Assembly (NCBI GenBank): GCA_964372115.1
Contig: CAYJPN010000019.1
Coordinates: forward strand, 38,903 to 102,902
Origin: CG2-30-36-16 sp964372115
GTDB lineage: Bacteria; Bacteroidota; Ignavibacteria; Ignavibacteriales; Ignavibacteriaceae
Length of the DNA stretch: 64,000 bases
Direction of reading: 5' to 3'
Numbering within the stretch: the first letter of the stretch is position 1; every line of letters starts with the position of its first letter. The position numbers were made by a program, and so were the translations under genes. Of the stretch, positions 35,011 through 44,480 are shown one piece after another. The notes below the pieces were generated by a model, which worked only from the letters and a program-made list of their open reading frames with translations, did not search any database and had not been told where the DNA came from.

Positions 35011-35121
35011 TACTAAGTTTTTTCCGTACTTAGTTAATTGCAGCCGGTAATAAAGATTTGTTCTTCATTTGTTTTTGATTTTGTTACAATTGCATTGAAA
35101 ATTTATTGCATTTGGAGGTGC

Positions 35122-35613
35122 ATGATGTATAAAAAACTTTATCGTTCTACAAAAGACAAAATGATTGGCGGAGTTGCCGGAGGACTTTCTCAATACTTCG
35201 ACATTGACCCAACCATTGTAAGAGTATTATTTGTTCTATCGCTTTTTCTCGGCGGTGCGGGTGTAATCGCATATATTATTTTATGGATTGTGGTGCCTGA
35301 AGAACCTTTTGTTTTTAACATGCCTCCTTCATCAGCAACAGGTGACAGCGGAAGTTCGAACGAAAGCAAAAAAGAGAATGATGAAACCGCTTCGAAATTA
35401 GCGTTTGAATATAACCAGGTTTATGAAAAAAAGAAGAATGAAAAAAGAATTACTTACGGTGGAATATTTTTAATCGTACTCGGCGTAATCTTTCTTTTAG
35501 ATAACTTAGTTCCGCGTTTTGATTTCGGTGATATTCTTCCGTTTATTTTGGTTATTATTGGCGTCGGACTTCTAATGTCCGCTAAAAAAAATTCAATTGA
35601 GGAGATAAAATGA
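35122..35613 (+). CDS. PspC domain membrane protein
   Basis: About 163 residues; start chosen for TTGGAGGTGC just upstream of ATGATG. The PspC domain occupies the first 60 residues (KLYRSTKDKMIGGVAGGLSQ and YFDIDPTIVRVLFVL), with a membrane pair running to WIVVPEEP. A charged linker and two further membrane helices follow (GIFLIVLGVIFLLDNLV; DILPFILVIIGVGLLMSA). It probably belongs to envelope-stress sensing. It overlaps the next gene by 4 bp, forming a two-gene unit. Confidence 0.88.
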   Translation: MMYKKLYRSTKDKMIGGVAGGLSQYFDIDPTIVRVLFVLSLFLGGAGVIAYIILWIVVPEEPFVFNMPPSSATGDSGSSNESKKENDETASKLAFEYNQVYEKKKNEKRITYGGIFLIVLGVIFLLDNLVPRFDFGDILPFILVIIGVGLLMSAKKNSIEEIK

Positions 35614-36542
35614 AAACTAGTCACATTTTTTGGGGCGCTTTATTTATAAGCCTCGGTACACTTATTCTTTTAACAAACTTCGACTGGTTAACACTAAACT
35701 GGGACGGAATATTAAAACTGTGGCCGTTTGTATTTATACTCTGGGGTTTATCAATCCTGGCAAAAGGTGATATTGTAAAAAATATTGTAACCGGAATTGT
35801 GGCGGTTTTAATTGCTCTTACAATATTCTCATCATTTAAGTCGTTAACCTGGGCAATTGGAGATGGCGTTTTTATTTGTAATGATGATGACGAAGAATAC
35901 GTTAACGATTCTAATTGGGACACCAACACCTATTCTGTCGGTTATCCGGAAAATATTCAAACAGCTAATCTAAATTTTGATGCAGGCGCAGGCGCGTTTA
36001 TTTTAAGAGATACAACTGATAAATTATTTACAGCCGTTACAAAAGGATTAAAAAACAACTACGATCTTTACTCTACGAATAATGATTCGGAAGCAAAAGT
36101 TCGTTTCAAAATGAAAAAAACCCGTATAAAATTCAGAAATGGAAAATTTCAAAACAAAGTTGAAATGAAACTTAACCCCGCACCGGTGTGGGACATAAAT
36201 TTTGATGTCGGTGCAGCCAGCGCTGATATTGATTTATCAAAATTTAAAATAAAAGAAGCTAATTTTGATATGGGCGCAGCCTCTATGGAATTGAGATTAG
36301 GCAATCCTATTGAGAAAACAAAAGTAAACATTGATGCAGGCGCTTCTTCATTAAGTATTGGCATACCCGAAGGAGCAGCGTGCGAAATAAAAGTTGACGC
36401 TTCTTTATCATCGAAAAGTTTTGATGGATTCGAGAAGATTAACTCTGAATTATACCGCACAGCTAATTTTAACGATGCTGAAAATAAATTTTATATTACA
36501 ATCGATAGTGGCGTCTCTTCAATTGATGTGAAACGTTACTAA
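35610..36542 (+). CDS. LiaF/toastrack-type membrane protein
   Basis: 310 residues. Membrane helices lie at about 7-25, 33-50 and 55-80. The outer or soluble domain that follows is made of repeated strands such as NFDAGAGAFILRD, FDVGAASADIDLS, FDMGAASMELRLG and IDAGASSLSIGIP. This is the bacterial toastrack/LiaF-like right-handed beta fold. Translationally coupled to the PspC protein. By family the pair would respond to cell-envelope stress. Confidence 0.82.
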   Translation: MKTSHIFWGALFISLGTLILLTNFDWLTLNWDGILKLWPFVFILWGLSILAKGDIVKNIVTGIVAVLIALTIFSSFKSLTWAIGDGVFICNDDDEEYVNDSNWDTNTYSVGYPENIQTANLNFDAGAGAFILRDTTDKLFTAVTKGLKNNYDLYSTNNDSEAKVRFKMKKTRIKFRNGKFQNKVEMKLNPAPVWDINFDVGAASADIDLSKFKIKEANFDMGAASMELRLGNPIEKTKVNIDAGASSLSIGIPEGAACEIKVDASLSSKSFDGFEKINSELYRTANFNDAENKFYITIDSGVSSIDVKRY

Positions 36543-36578
36543 TCTGAAAAGTTTCCTGTTTCCAATGTTATGGTTGGT

Positions 36579-36624
36579 AACTCCCGTACCGGGGTCTCAC
36601 ACTCCGCACGGGAGTTTATTTTTT
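36579..36624 (+). terminator. Intrinsic terminator after the PspC/LiaF-like pair
   Basis: AACTCCCGT (36579-36587) pairs with ACGGGAGTT (36608-36616), followed by TATTTTTTCTTT. It also borders the convergent MGMT-family gene. Confidence 0.8.
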
Positions 36625-36951
36625 CTTTAAGGGTTTTGGTATCCATAAATGCTTTTCAAGAATTACGCAATTCTCCTCATCAAATTTAATCCCTTCCGAC
36701 TCTAACAATTCGCGCATTAAATCCGGGCTACCAAAATGAATTTTACCTGTTAACGCTCCGTATCTATTTACTACCCTGTGGCATGGCAATCCCGATTCCT
36801 TAGCCCCGTTTAACGCCCAGCCAACAGTCCTGGCGGCTGATTTAATCCCGCATGCTTCCGCAACATGACCGTAAGTGGAAACTTTACCATACGGTATTTT
36901 TGCAACCACTTTGTAAACTCTGTCAAAAAAATCGTCATTCTTTTTTTTCAT
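36616..36951 (-). CDS. MGMT family protein (alkyltransferase C-terminal domain only)
   Basis: 111 residues, the size of the DNA-binding/active-site domain of O6-alkylguanine-DNA alkyltransferase without the N-terminal domain. FFDRVYKVVAKIPYGKVSTYG and SAARTVGWALNG are typical, and the active site is GLPCHRVVN with the acceptor Cys present. Alkyltransferase-like (ATL) proteins of the same size usually replace this Cys by Trp or Ala, so this one could still accept an alkyl group. Otherwise it flags damage for nucleotide-excision repair. Confidence 0.88.
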   Translation of the reverse strand: MKKKNDDFFDRVYKVVAKIPYGKVSTYGHVAEACGIKSAARTVGWALNGAKESGLPCHRVVNRYGALTGKIHFGSPDLMRELLESEGIKFDEENCVILEKHLWIPKPLKKK

Positions 36952-37220
36952 TTTTTTTATCTTTCAGCGAAGTGCTGTAAATTTTTTAGACCAAAATTAT
37001 CATCAATTACTCTAAGAACAAATTTACTAACATCATAATGGATTATGTTTATGTTTATGTGATGTAATTTTTAATTACTAAAAGCTCCATACCTTTTTTC
37101 AACAGCAGTAGTAATTCTACCTTTAATCCTGCTCATTCTGTTTTTAATCAGCGAAACATCATTAGAAGGTGAGCAATTTCTTCTTGTTTAGAAAAAGTTT
37201 TAATCGTAGTTAACATTTTT
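36952..37220. other. Intergenic DNA, nothing recognised
   Basis: AT-rich sequence upstream of the MGMT-family gene. No gene or clear structure is seen before the minisatellite begins. Confidence 0.3.
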
Positions 37221-37254
37221 ATGTTAACTTCTAACAGTTTTTCATCGACGCCGA

Positions 37255-37620
37255 ATAATTTCAAATTTACATTCAGATATTTCTCATTTACATTCGGAAA
37301 TTTCACAATTACACTCAGTGATTTCACATTTACACTCAGAAATCTTGCAATTACACTCAGATATTTTGCAATTACATTCAGAAATTTCACAATTACATTC
37401 AGAAATCTTGCAATTACGCTCAGAAATTTCACAATTACATTCGGATATTTCGCAATTACACTCAGAAATCTTGCAATTGCACTCAGAAATCTTGCAATTA
37501 CACTTAGAAATTTTGCAATTACATTCAGAAATTTTGCAATTACATTCAGAAATCTTGCAATTACATTCAGAAATTTTGTATTTACGCCCGGAAGTTTCGT
37601 ATTTACACCCGAAATTTATT
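37255..37620. repeat. 21-bp minisatellite (about 17 units)
   Basis: Units resemble AATTACATTCAGAAATCTTG plus one base, with drift at both ends. Because the period is seven codons and the unit lacks stops in several frames, long open frames exist on both strands: plus strand (37318-37680) with the heptad QLHSEIL, and minus strand with VIARFLS. I see no convincing ribosome-binding site, so coding is unproven. Confidence 0.85.
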
Positions 37621-37821
37621 AATTACACCCTGCAATTTTACAATGAAAAAGTACTTGCGTTTTCTTTAAAACCCCAATAATTTGCAAAAAACGAAGATTT
37701 TGTGAAATATAATTCTTAAAACAATTTGAAAAGTGCCGGGTGGAATGAAGAGAATTACCTTGAGTTGCTTTATAAATAAAAAATTGAAATTTAACTATGA
37801 GTTAACTCTAAAAAGGCTGTA

Positions 37822-37925
37822 AACGGTTAAAACCGTTGGAGATTCTCTTTACTTTCATATTAACCCACGACTTAAGGCGTGGGTTAATAATAACTTAGGA
37901 TTGAGGAAAACCGTTTCAACGGTTT
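37822..37925. repeat. Cluster of three short palindromes (REP-like)
   Basis: AACGGTT-AA-AACCGTT (37822-37837), AACCCACG / CGTGGGTT (37862-37885) and AAACCGTT-TC-AACGGTTT (37908-37925) follow one another in about 100 bp. The first and third share an arm sequence. Confidence 0.75.
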
Positions 37926-37941
37926 ATCTTTCTGTTGCAAT

Positions 37942-38292
37942 CCGTTGGCTAACCATAGGCGTCAACTTAAGGGATGTGAAAATTAAATTAATTTTTGATT
38001 ATGATGCTGTAATTCTAATAAAATAAAACTATATAGCACTCCTACGGAGTGCTGGTATATTGGGTATTTATGTATTTCTACAAATATTTCGCTCCTCTGG
38101 AGCGAAGATAAACAAGTTAAAAACTCCGTTAGGAGTTAAATGTTAATAGAATTAGATAACACAAAACAAATCGCAGCCCATTAGGAGTGCCATATAAAAA
38201 ATAAAAGCATTTAGTAACCATATTCAATTATATTTTAATGATTTACACAAATTATTAATAAAATTAAGTTGACGCCTATGGTTGGCTAACGG
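37942..38292. mobile_element. MITE-like element with 29-bp terminal inverted repeats
   Basis: The left end (37942-37970, CCGTTGGCTAACCATAGGCG and onward) matches the reverse complement of 38264-38292 in 27 of 29 positions. Inside are three perfect hairpins: AGCACTCC / GGAGTGCT (38035-38053), TTCGCTCC / GGAGCGAA (38088-38106) and AACTCC / GGAGTT (38122-38137). There is no transposase frame. It looks like a non-autonomous element or a palindrome cluster bounded by inverted repeats. Confidence 0.65.
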
Positions 38293-38329
38293 ATGAATTG
38301 TTGACCTTTTTAGACCAGACTTAACTGTT

Positions 38330-38361
38330 AAAAAAAGCTGCCCGGACCGAGCCGCTTTTTA
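38330..38361 (-). terminator. Intrinsic terminator for the GH18-like gene
   Basis: On the minus strand AAAAAGCGGCTCGG pairs imperfectly with CCGGGCAGCTTTTTTT, leaving a U run. Confidence 0.65.
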
Positions 38362-38374
38362 AAATTTATGGAAG

Positions 38375-40705
38375 TTATTTTGCCAGTAACATTTTTTTCA
38401 CTGAAATCGATGACCCTGCTTCAAGCTTGTATAAATAGATTCCGCTGCTCAAACCGGCAGCGTCAAACGTAAAGGAATAATCCCCCGCAGGCTTGTAACC
38501 GTTAGCCAGGGTTTTTATTTCTTCACCGAGTATATTAAATATTTTAAGCGAAACGTTTGAAGCTTCTGGAATTATAAATCTAATAGTTGTGGTTGGATTA
38601 AACGGATTAGGATAATTCTGAAAGAGTTCAAAAGATAAAGGCAGACTGTTTTGAACCGCTTCAATAATGTAAGAATATTTAAACGCACCGTTAACATCAA
38701 TTTGTTTTAAACGATATTGCGCTGCCCCGTTTACCGGATCGTCATCAACAAAGGAATAGTTTTTTATTGAATTACTGTTACCGTGCCCTTCTACAAATCC
38801 GAGTGTTTCCCAACTTCTGTTGTTAGCTATATCTTCTCCCTCTCCTTCATAAGAAGATAAACGGGTCGCGGTTCTTTCAACTTGAAAGCCGTAATTATTT
38901 ACTTCGCTTGCGGTATGCCAGTATAATTTTATTAACCCCTGCTCAACTTCCGCATAAAACGAAGTCAATTCAACCGGCAGCGAACTTGAGGAATTATAAC
39001 TCACATCGTCAATATATATCGTCCAATCAGGTGAGTTGTTTGGCGCATAAAACATTATGCCGTCTAATGTAGCGGTTGGACCATTAATTACCCCGTTGCC
39101 CGAAAAAAAGTTCGACCACCCCGCCTCCTGCAAATTCCATTCGTATAAAGTCCACTCCCCGTTATTATCAATAATTCTTTTCGGCGATAATTCAGTTCCG
39201 CCGGCGCCATCGTCTACAGTTATAGCTATTTGAGCCCCGGAAGGAGCGGATGAAGTTTTAATCCAGAAGCCCAGGTAACCTGTAGAGTTTAAAGTTTGAT
39301 TATTTGCCGGTGACCCTCCACCCGAAACTAATCTAACAGTCCAATTATCCGAAACTGAAGAGTTGTCTATCAATACTAATTTTAACGCACCCCACCCGTT
39401 AAGCGCCTGCGCGACACTTCTTGCGGATGTAGATGATGTAGATATTCCGACTGTTGAACCGCTATAGGTAGGCGCACTATAAAAAGTGCCGACCGATGAC
39501 TCAAAATTTGCAAGTATTGTATTTCCGGAATTTGATGCGGAAGTGAATGAATTTTTTAAAGCTCCCCACAGATCGGTATTGGAACCATCATAACTTAAAG
39601 CCCACATTCCTGTACCAGCGCATCCTTTTGTTTTTAGCGAATCGTATTTCATCGATAAACTTAAAGAATCATCATACCAGGTTTGATACCACTGCGCGCC
39701 GCTTTGGTATCTGTACCAGGGTGAATTATATGAAGCATCAAAAAATTTATCGCCGGATGGAATGCTTCCAATTGCGGTTTTAATTTGACTAAAAGTTTTT
39801 GTAATGCCAGTAGCAGTTGTCGCAGCCATTCTATTACTGCTGCTGACGGGCCACTCGTACCCATAATAATTAAAACCTGTAATAAGTTTTGATGCCGACG
39901 CGCCTGCGGATGTATAATCATTTATACTCCTCATTACATGCCGTATTGATGTACCGGTTGTTAAAGGTGAAACCGGTCCGGCTGTTGTGCTGCCGGTATA
40001 ATAATAATCATAAGCCATTAAAAAGTAATAATCAACAACGCTGTTTACAGTTGTAAAAAATGTATTATCGTAAACATCGGACCAATCTACCGCGGGCAAT
40101 TCAACAACTAACTCCAGGTTGTTTGCCTTTAGCGCATCGCCCAACTGCTTTATAAAATTTTTAAAATTGGTTTTTTGTCCAGATGCAACCGCTTCAAAAT
40201 CGATATTTGCGCCGTCCGCATTTCTAAGCAATACCTGCGCTACAATATTATTTACAAGGTTTGTAATGTAAGCGCTGTTTGCCAATATCCGGTCGTGATT
40301 TGAAAACATGGTTACTGCAAGATGTATTTTTACGCCGTAATTTTTGCAATAATTTACAACCTGAGTTGAAGCCCAGTTACGGGTGGTTAAAAACCCTCCG
40401 GTTGTAGAAACAGAATTATCAACCTCGGCGCTAAAATAAACAATATGCGTGAGCAGACTATAATAATAACCCGCTGCCGTTGCATCGCTAACCCAGTATG
40501 GGTGAAAACCATAAACTTTATGCGAAATTAAAAACGGTTTATTGAACTCCGGGTTTGCGGATTTTTTGGGAACAATTTCTTTACCTACAGAATCCGGGTT
40601 ATTTTTATAATACTCCGTTTGTATTTGATGAATAGATTTATGCTGCTGTGAGAATAGAAAATTGTTTAGCATTAAAACCGTAAGAGAAAGTAAAAGTATA
40701 CGCAT
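38375..40705 (-). CDS. Type IX-sorted glycoside hydrolase family 18-like protein
   Basis: 776 residues with a signal peptide (MRILLLSLTVLMLNNFLFSQ). A GH18 barrel covers about 60-395: FHPYWVSDATAAGYYYSLLT opens it, and the active strand is DGANIDFEAV, keeping the catalytic Glu while one Asp of DGxDxDxE is Asn. LVVELPAVDWSDVYD, YFLMAYDYYY and a late GMWALSYDG follow as expected. A carbohydrate-binding-like domain (about 400-575) precedes the type IX sorting end (LFQNYPNPFNPTTTIRF; KKMLLAK). It likely cleaves chitin- or peptidoglycan-like GlcNAc polymers outside the cell. Confidence 0.85.
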   Translation of the reverse strand: MRILLLSLTVLMLNNFLFSQQHKSIHQIQTEYYKNNPDSVGKEIVPKKSANPEFNKPFLISHKVYGFHPYWVSDATAAGYYYSLLTHIVYFSAEVDNSVSTTGGFLTTRNWASTQVVNYCKNYGVKIHLAVTMFSNHDRILANSAYITNLVNNIVAQVLLRNADGANIDFEAVASGQKTNFKNFIKQLGDALKANNLELVVELPAVDWSDVYDNTFFTTVNSVVDYYFLMAYDYYYTGSTTAGPVSPLTTGTSIRHVMRSINDYTSAGASASKLITGFNYYGYEWPVSSSNRMAATTATGITKTFSQIKTAIGSIPSGDKFFDASYNSPWYRYQSGAQWYQTWYDDSLSLSMKYDSLKTKGCAGTGMWALSYDGSNTDLWGALKNSFTSASNSGNTILANFESSVGTFYSAPTYSGSTVGISTSSTSARSVAQALNGWGALKLVLIDNSSVSDNWTVRLVSGGGSPANNQTLNSTGYLGFWIKTSSAPSGAQIAITVDDGAGGTELSPKRIIDNNGEWTLYEWNLQEAGWSNFFSGNGVINGPTATLDGIMFYAPNNSPDWTIYIDDVSYNSSSSLPVELTSFYAEVEQGLIKLYWHTASEVNNYGFQVERTATRLSSYEGEGEDIANNRSWETLGFVEGHGNSNSIKNYSFVDDDPVNGAAQYRLKQIDVNGAFKYSYIIEAVQNSLPLSFELFQNYPNPFNPTTTIRFIIPEASNVSLKIFNILGEEIKTLANGYKPAGDYSFTFDAAGLSSGIYLYKLEAGSSISVKKMLLAK

Positions 40706-40724
40706 AATTTTGGAACTATTTTAA

Positions 40725-40905
40725 TAACTGAAGTTACGCAGTATGCGGCTAAAGCCGGATTTTTGCTCTATTAACTTAGACCACGACATAAATGTCGTGG
40801 CTATATTGTTCGAATTTAGAAAAAATAGCCACTATCTTTAGATAGTGGAATACTATAAAACCTAATAGTCCAGGACTTTAGTCCCATTTTGCGTAACTTC
40901 AGTTA
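40725..40905. mobile_element. Small palindrome-filled element with 16-bp inverted ends
   Basis: TAACTGAAGTTACGCA (40725-40740) is exactly inverted at 40890-40905. Inside are CGGCT-AA-AGCCG (40746), CCACGACAT-AA-ATGTCGTGG (40781-40800), CCACTATCT-TT-AGATAGTGG (40829-40848) and GGACT-TT-AGTCC (40873-40884). It has no frame and is probably REP/MITE-like. The rest of the 40706-41004 gap shows nothing. Confidence 0.65.
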
Positions 40906-41004
40906 ATAATTATTTTAGTGTGTTTGATATTTAATAAAGTAATACAGCGGGCAGTAATCTTTGGAAGATTCCGACTGCAGGTTATACCAATTTTTCTTTA
41001 TAGC

Positions 41005-41035
41005 TAAAAAAAAGGGAGATGGATAACCACCTCCC
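41005..41035 (-). terminator. Intrinsic terminator for the DUF4623-like gene
   Basis: GGGAGATGG / CCACCTCCC forms the stem. On the minus strand it is followed by eight T. Confidence 0.85.
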
Positions 41036-41059
41036 ATTAACCTTCCGCAAAGTAAAGGA

Positions 41060-43291
41060 CTATTTGAGGAGAATCATTTTTTTGGTCTGAACAAAGCTGC
41101 CCGCTATTAGACGGTAAATGTATGTACCGCTTGCGTAGCCGCTCGCGTTAAAGTTAACATTGTACGCGCCCTGAGGCTGTTTTTCATTTACAAGTGTAGT
41201 AACAAGTTCGCCGTTAATGCTGTAAATCTGCAGCATAACATCACTTTTTACAGGTAACGAATATTGTATTGTTGTAACAGGATTAAAAGGATTAGGATAA
41301 TTCTGCTGCAATACATATTCATTCGGCTGTTCAACGGATGCTTCCGCTACAGCGCTGTAAGCGTAAGAGCCGTCGTTATCAATCATTTTAAGACGGTAGC
41401 TGTATTTGCCGGCGTTAAGGTTTTCATCGGTATAGGAATAACTTATCGGGGCATTACTGTTTCCGTGCGCGTTAACCACAGTAATTTTTTCCCATTGCTG
41501 TGCATCGCTGTTTGTACGCTCTATTTCGAATGCGTAACTGTTTACTTCAGTTGCGGTTTTCCAATTCAGATTTACGCTTGCACCCTTAGTAAGTGCAGTG
41601 AATGAAGAGAGTTCAACTGGTAAAGCAATGATTGTAAAATCATTGCTAGGATCGGTACTAGACCCTGTGTTGGCATATTGCATTTCATGAGTAAGTGTAA
41701 TGGTGGTGCTGCCATTTGCTGGATTGGAAGAAGGTACCCTTGCCCACATGTAATTACCATCACTATTATTATTCCACATTACAATACCAAGTTTATTACC
41801 TGGCCCTGGCGTGAAACTCCCTAAATCTGACCATGCAACGCGTAATCTAACTTCTCCTGGGCCATCGCTAAACACCACCTGCGAAGATGTTGCATCATCC
41901 CCCGCAGTGCGGCTTACCCAGTTCCAAGCACCGGCATTTACATTATAAATTTCAAATGCATTTCCTTCTGTAACTGGTGCGCCGTAATAGGATGAATTAT
42001 TTTCATATACTACATAGAAATCTGGATTTGGATTACCTGATTGAAATCCAACACCTTCGATGGCATTTGTTGTACCGTTTGTGCCAGCAGGATCAATATC
42101 AATTGCCGCATAATAAAGATCCGATGTGTAATTTGTCTTGCCGCCAGTCCATCCCAAATAGAGATAAGTTGCATCCCAATGGGCATAGAATGATGATGTG
42201 CCATCTGTTCCGATTAGTCCCTTAGAAGAGAATGCATCAACATTTGATACACCTTCGGTCATTGGAACTGTTCTTGGTGTGACATTGCTATTTAATGGAT
42301 AACTATTAGTAGTATAAGCGCCAATACCATTATTGGTACCTAATACGTATATAGTAATGGTACCATCACTATTAACTTTATAATCAACATCTCCTGTCCC
42401 ATTTGGATTTGAATTTGTTCCCAGCGAAGTAGTTGCCCCATAGAGTGATGCACTAGCCGGGGTGTTACTTGGAACTCTAACTATCCGCGCATTTTCATTT
42501 CCAGAACCATATGCATTAGTTTCAAAGAATTCATCTCCACCGAAACTGCCAAGGTAACGTATTGCAGTTGAACCTGTTGCAACAACTCCACCAGGCACTG
42601 TACCGATTAGGGTACCATCTGATTGGTATTTAGTAACATTTTGACCACCTGCATTGTAATAGTAATCAGAGATACCTGTAGTCAAAGGTCCAAACGACGC
42701 AGAGCCAGCCCCTGTTGGGCCAGTAATCGTTGTTGCAGTGAAAGAAACAGCATTGTCTGTGGTTGTGAAACGAACATGGGAAGTACCGGTAGTTGAACCT
42801 GCATAAATAGTGATACTATTATCGGTCGTAGAACCAACCACAGTAAATTTATCCCCGAGGCGGGTAGCTAAGCCGGTAAATGATATAACATTTGTCGGCG
42901 TTGCTACTTCGGATGTCCATTTGTATACTTTAAATGCCGAAGTGGATGCATTTACTGTCATGTTACAAACAAATATGACACCATCGCTCGAAACACTAAC
43001 ATCGCTAATTAAATATGTTCCTCCCGAGATAGCAGTAACATCAAGGGTCCCGACATCTAAACCGTCATTTGCGTTTACAATTCTAATATAGTTGCCGCCA
43101 TTTCTAGAAGCTACATAGAGTCTATCGTTTCCGGCAACATTTCCATATCCAAATCCTCTCTCCGTACTAGCTGTGGAGAACCATACTGGCAAACTAGCTG
43201 CAGCTGCGGATTTCTCCCAGACTGTTGTAAACTGCCCAAAACTCAATTGAACAAACGAAATCAAAAATAAAATTGTAATGAATTTTTTCAT
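41060..43291 (-). CDS. Type IX-sorted surface protein with DUF4623-like domain
   Basis: 743 residues with a signal peptide ending SFGQ. The first about 330 residues resemble DUF4623 (NDRLYVASRNGGNYIRIVNA; YLISDVSVSSDGVIFV), a propeller-like domain of unknown role. A middle domain (about 360-560) looks like a carbohydrate- or ligand-binding sandwich (FYAHWDATYLYLGWTGG). LQQNYPNPFNPVTTIQYSLP and the closing TKKMILLK mark the type IX sorting domain. Stretch 43292-43565, upstream of this gene, shows no gene. Confidence 0.82.
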   Translation of the reverse strand: MKKFITILFLISFVQLSFGQFTTVWEKSAAAASLPVWFSTASTERGFGYGNVAGNDRLYVASRNGGNYIRIVNANDGLDVGTLDVTAISGGTYLISDVSVSSDGVIFVCNMTVNASTSAFKVYKWTSEVATPTNVISFTGLATRLGDKFTVVGSTTDNSITIYAGSTTGTSHVRFTTTDNAVSFTATTITGPTGAGSASFGPLTTGISDYYYNAGGQNVTKYQSDGTLIGTVPGGVVATGSTAIRYLGSFGGDEFFETNAYGSGNENARIVRVPSNTPASASLYGATTSLGTNSNPNGTGDVDYKVNSDGTITIYVLGTNNGIGAYTTNSYPLNSNVTPRTVPMTEGVSNVDAFSSKGLIGTDGTSSFYAHWDATYLYLGWTGGKTNYTSDLYYAAIDIDPAGTNGTTNAIEGVGFQSGNPNPDFYVVYENNSSYYGAPVTEGNAFEIYNVNAGAWNWVSRTAGDDATSSQVVFSDGPGEVRLRVAWSDLGSFTPGPGNKLGIVMWNNNSDGNYMWARVPSSNPANGSTTITLTHEMQYANTGSSTDPSNDFTIIALPVELSSFTALTKGASVNLNWKTATEVNSYAFEIERTNSDAQQWEKITVVNAHGNSNAPISYSYTDENLNAGKYSYRLKMIDNDGSYAYSAVAEASVEQPNEYVLQQNYPNPFNPVTTIQYSLPVKSDVMLQIYSINGELVTTLVNEKQPQGAYNVNFNASGYASGTYIYRLIAGSFVQTKKMILLK

Positions 43292-43565
43292 AGCTTCTCC
43301 TCAGAAGGATTGTATATTAGAGAATAATAGTAATAGTGGATTGAAAGAATTAACGTAACCGAATTACCGGGAATTAATTCTTCCATAGTGGTGTGTAATT
43401 TGTATGTAGTAATAAAACTCATAAAAATCCTAAAAATGCAGATCGAATGTATATTAATTTTGTTATAGTTACAAACGTTTGCGTGCCATAAGTATTAGTA
43501 ACTTAAAGTCTTTTGTTCACTCAACGAGTTTACCCCAATTAATTGTTGGATGCTAATATTGTGGT

Positions 43566-44270
43566 TTAGTAATTTTTATCGTAAAGATCTGAAAGTTCTT
43601 CAAAACCAATATTCATCAACTCAAAGTTTTTCCAGTCGCTAAAATCAAAATGCCACCACTCGGAGTTTATAACTTTAAAACCGTGCTTTTCCATAATGTT
43701 TATTAGAAGGGTTCTGTTTTGTAAAACATCTTCCGGTAAATCCGCATAATCGGGGTGAGCTTTTTCGGTAAAGTCATCATAAGGAGTCGGCATCGCTAAT
43801 TCATCCCCTGTTACGCTGTTTATAATTGTTAAATCAACAGCGCATCCACGGTTGTGCCGCGAACCTGTCCACACAGAGGCAACATAATTGGTGTCATGAT
43901 AAATTTCGTAAAACAATACTGTGGCGTTATAAGGACGGTAAGCGTCGAATATTTTCAGCTCTAAACCATTTTCCTTTAGTTCATTTTGCACTTGTTTCAG
44001 TTCCGCGGCAACCGGCAGACGAACAAATGCCTTAGGTAGGGTATAAACTTTTTCCCCGGTAAAATTATTTTTTGTTGCATAGCGGATATCCAACTTTATT
44101 CCGGGAATATATTTTTCAATATCTACAAGCGTTTTACTGCTGTCATCGGCTGCAAGCTGCATGTAGAGTTCAATATTTTCAACTACCGGCAGTCCGTATT
44201 TGTTTTTGGGAATTTCTTGCGCTTGAATTGAAACAAACAAAACGAAAAAAATAAATAACAATTTTTTCAT
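43566..44270 (-). CDS. D-alanyl-D-alanine dipeptidase (VanX/M15D family)
   Basis: 234 residues from the ATG at 44270, two codons inside the longest frame, with a signal peptide ending SIQAQ. Zinc ligands and catalytic residues are visible: His and Asp in SRHNRGCAVDLTI, and Glu and His in NSEWWHFDF. DIRYATKNNFTGEKVY and FDAYRP are family hallmarks. It cleaves D-Ala-D-Ala in the periplasm. Unlike resistance-linked VanX it has no vanH/vanA neighbours, so a role in peptidoglycan turnover is more likely. Confidence 0.9.
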   Translation of the reverse strand: MKKLLFIFFVLFVSIQAQEIPKNKYGLPVVENIELYMQLAADDSSKTLVDIEKYIPGIKLDIRYATKNNFTGEKVYTLPKAFVRLPVAAELKQVQNELKENGLELKIFDAYRPYNATVLFYEIYHDTNYVASVWTGSRHNRGCAVDLTIINSVTGDELAMPTPYDDFTEKAHPDYADLPEDVLQNRTLLINIMEKHGFKVINSEWWHFDFSDWKNFELMNIGFEELSDLYDKNY

Positions 44271-44480
44271 GTTCACAAATCCTTTTTACTTTTTAGTCAT
44301 GTTAATTTAAGTAATAACAAATAATTATACGACCATTCATCATTAAAAATTAAATATGCAATTTTAATCGTTTTATTATACTTCTAAATATTATATATTT
44401 GTCCGCATTGAAGTTTTGGAACCTTATACTTTAATTATCATCAAATAGTTTGTTAACCCATTGAGAATTTAGGATTTTAG

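Noticed and set aside
37255..37620. CRISPR array or confident coiled-coil gene
   Set aside because: There are no spacers, so not CRISPR. Open frames exist on both strands because the unit lacks stops, and none has a convincing start.
43566..44270. Vancomycin-resistance vanX
   Set aside because: No vanH/vanA/vanR/vanS neighbours; a housekeeping M15 dipeptidase is the simpler reading.
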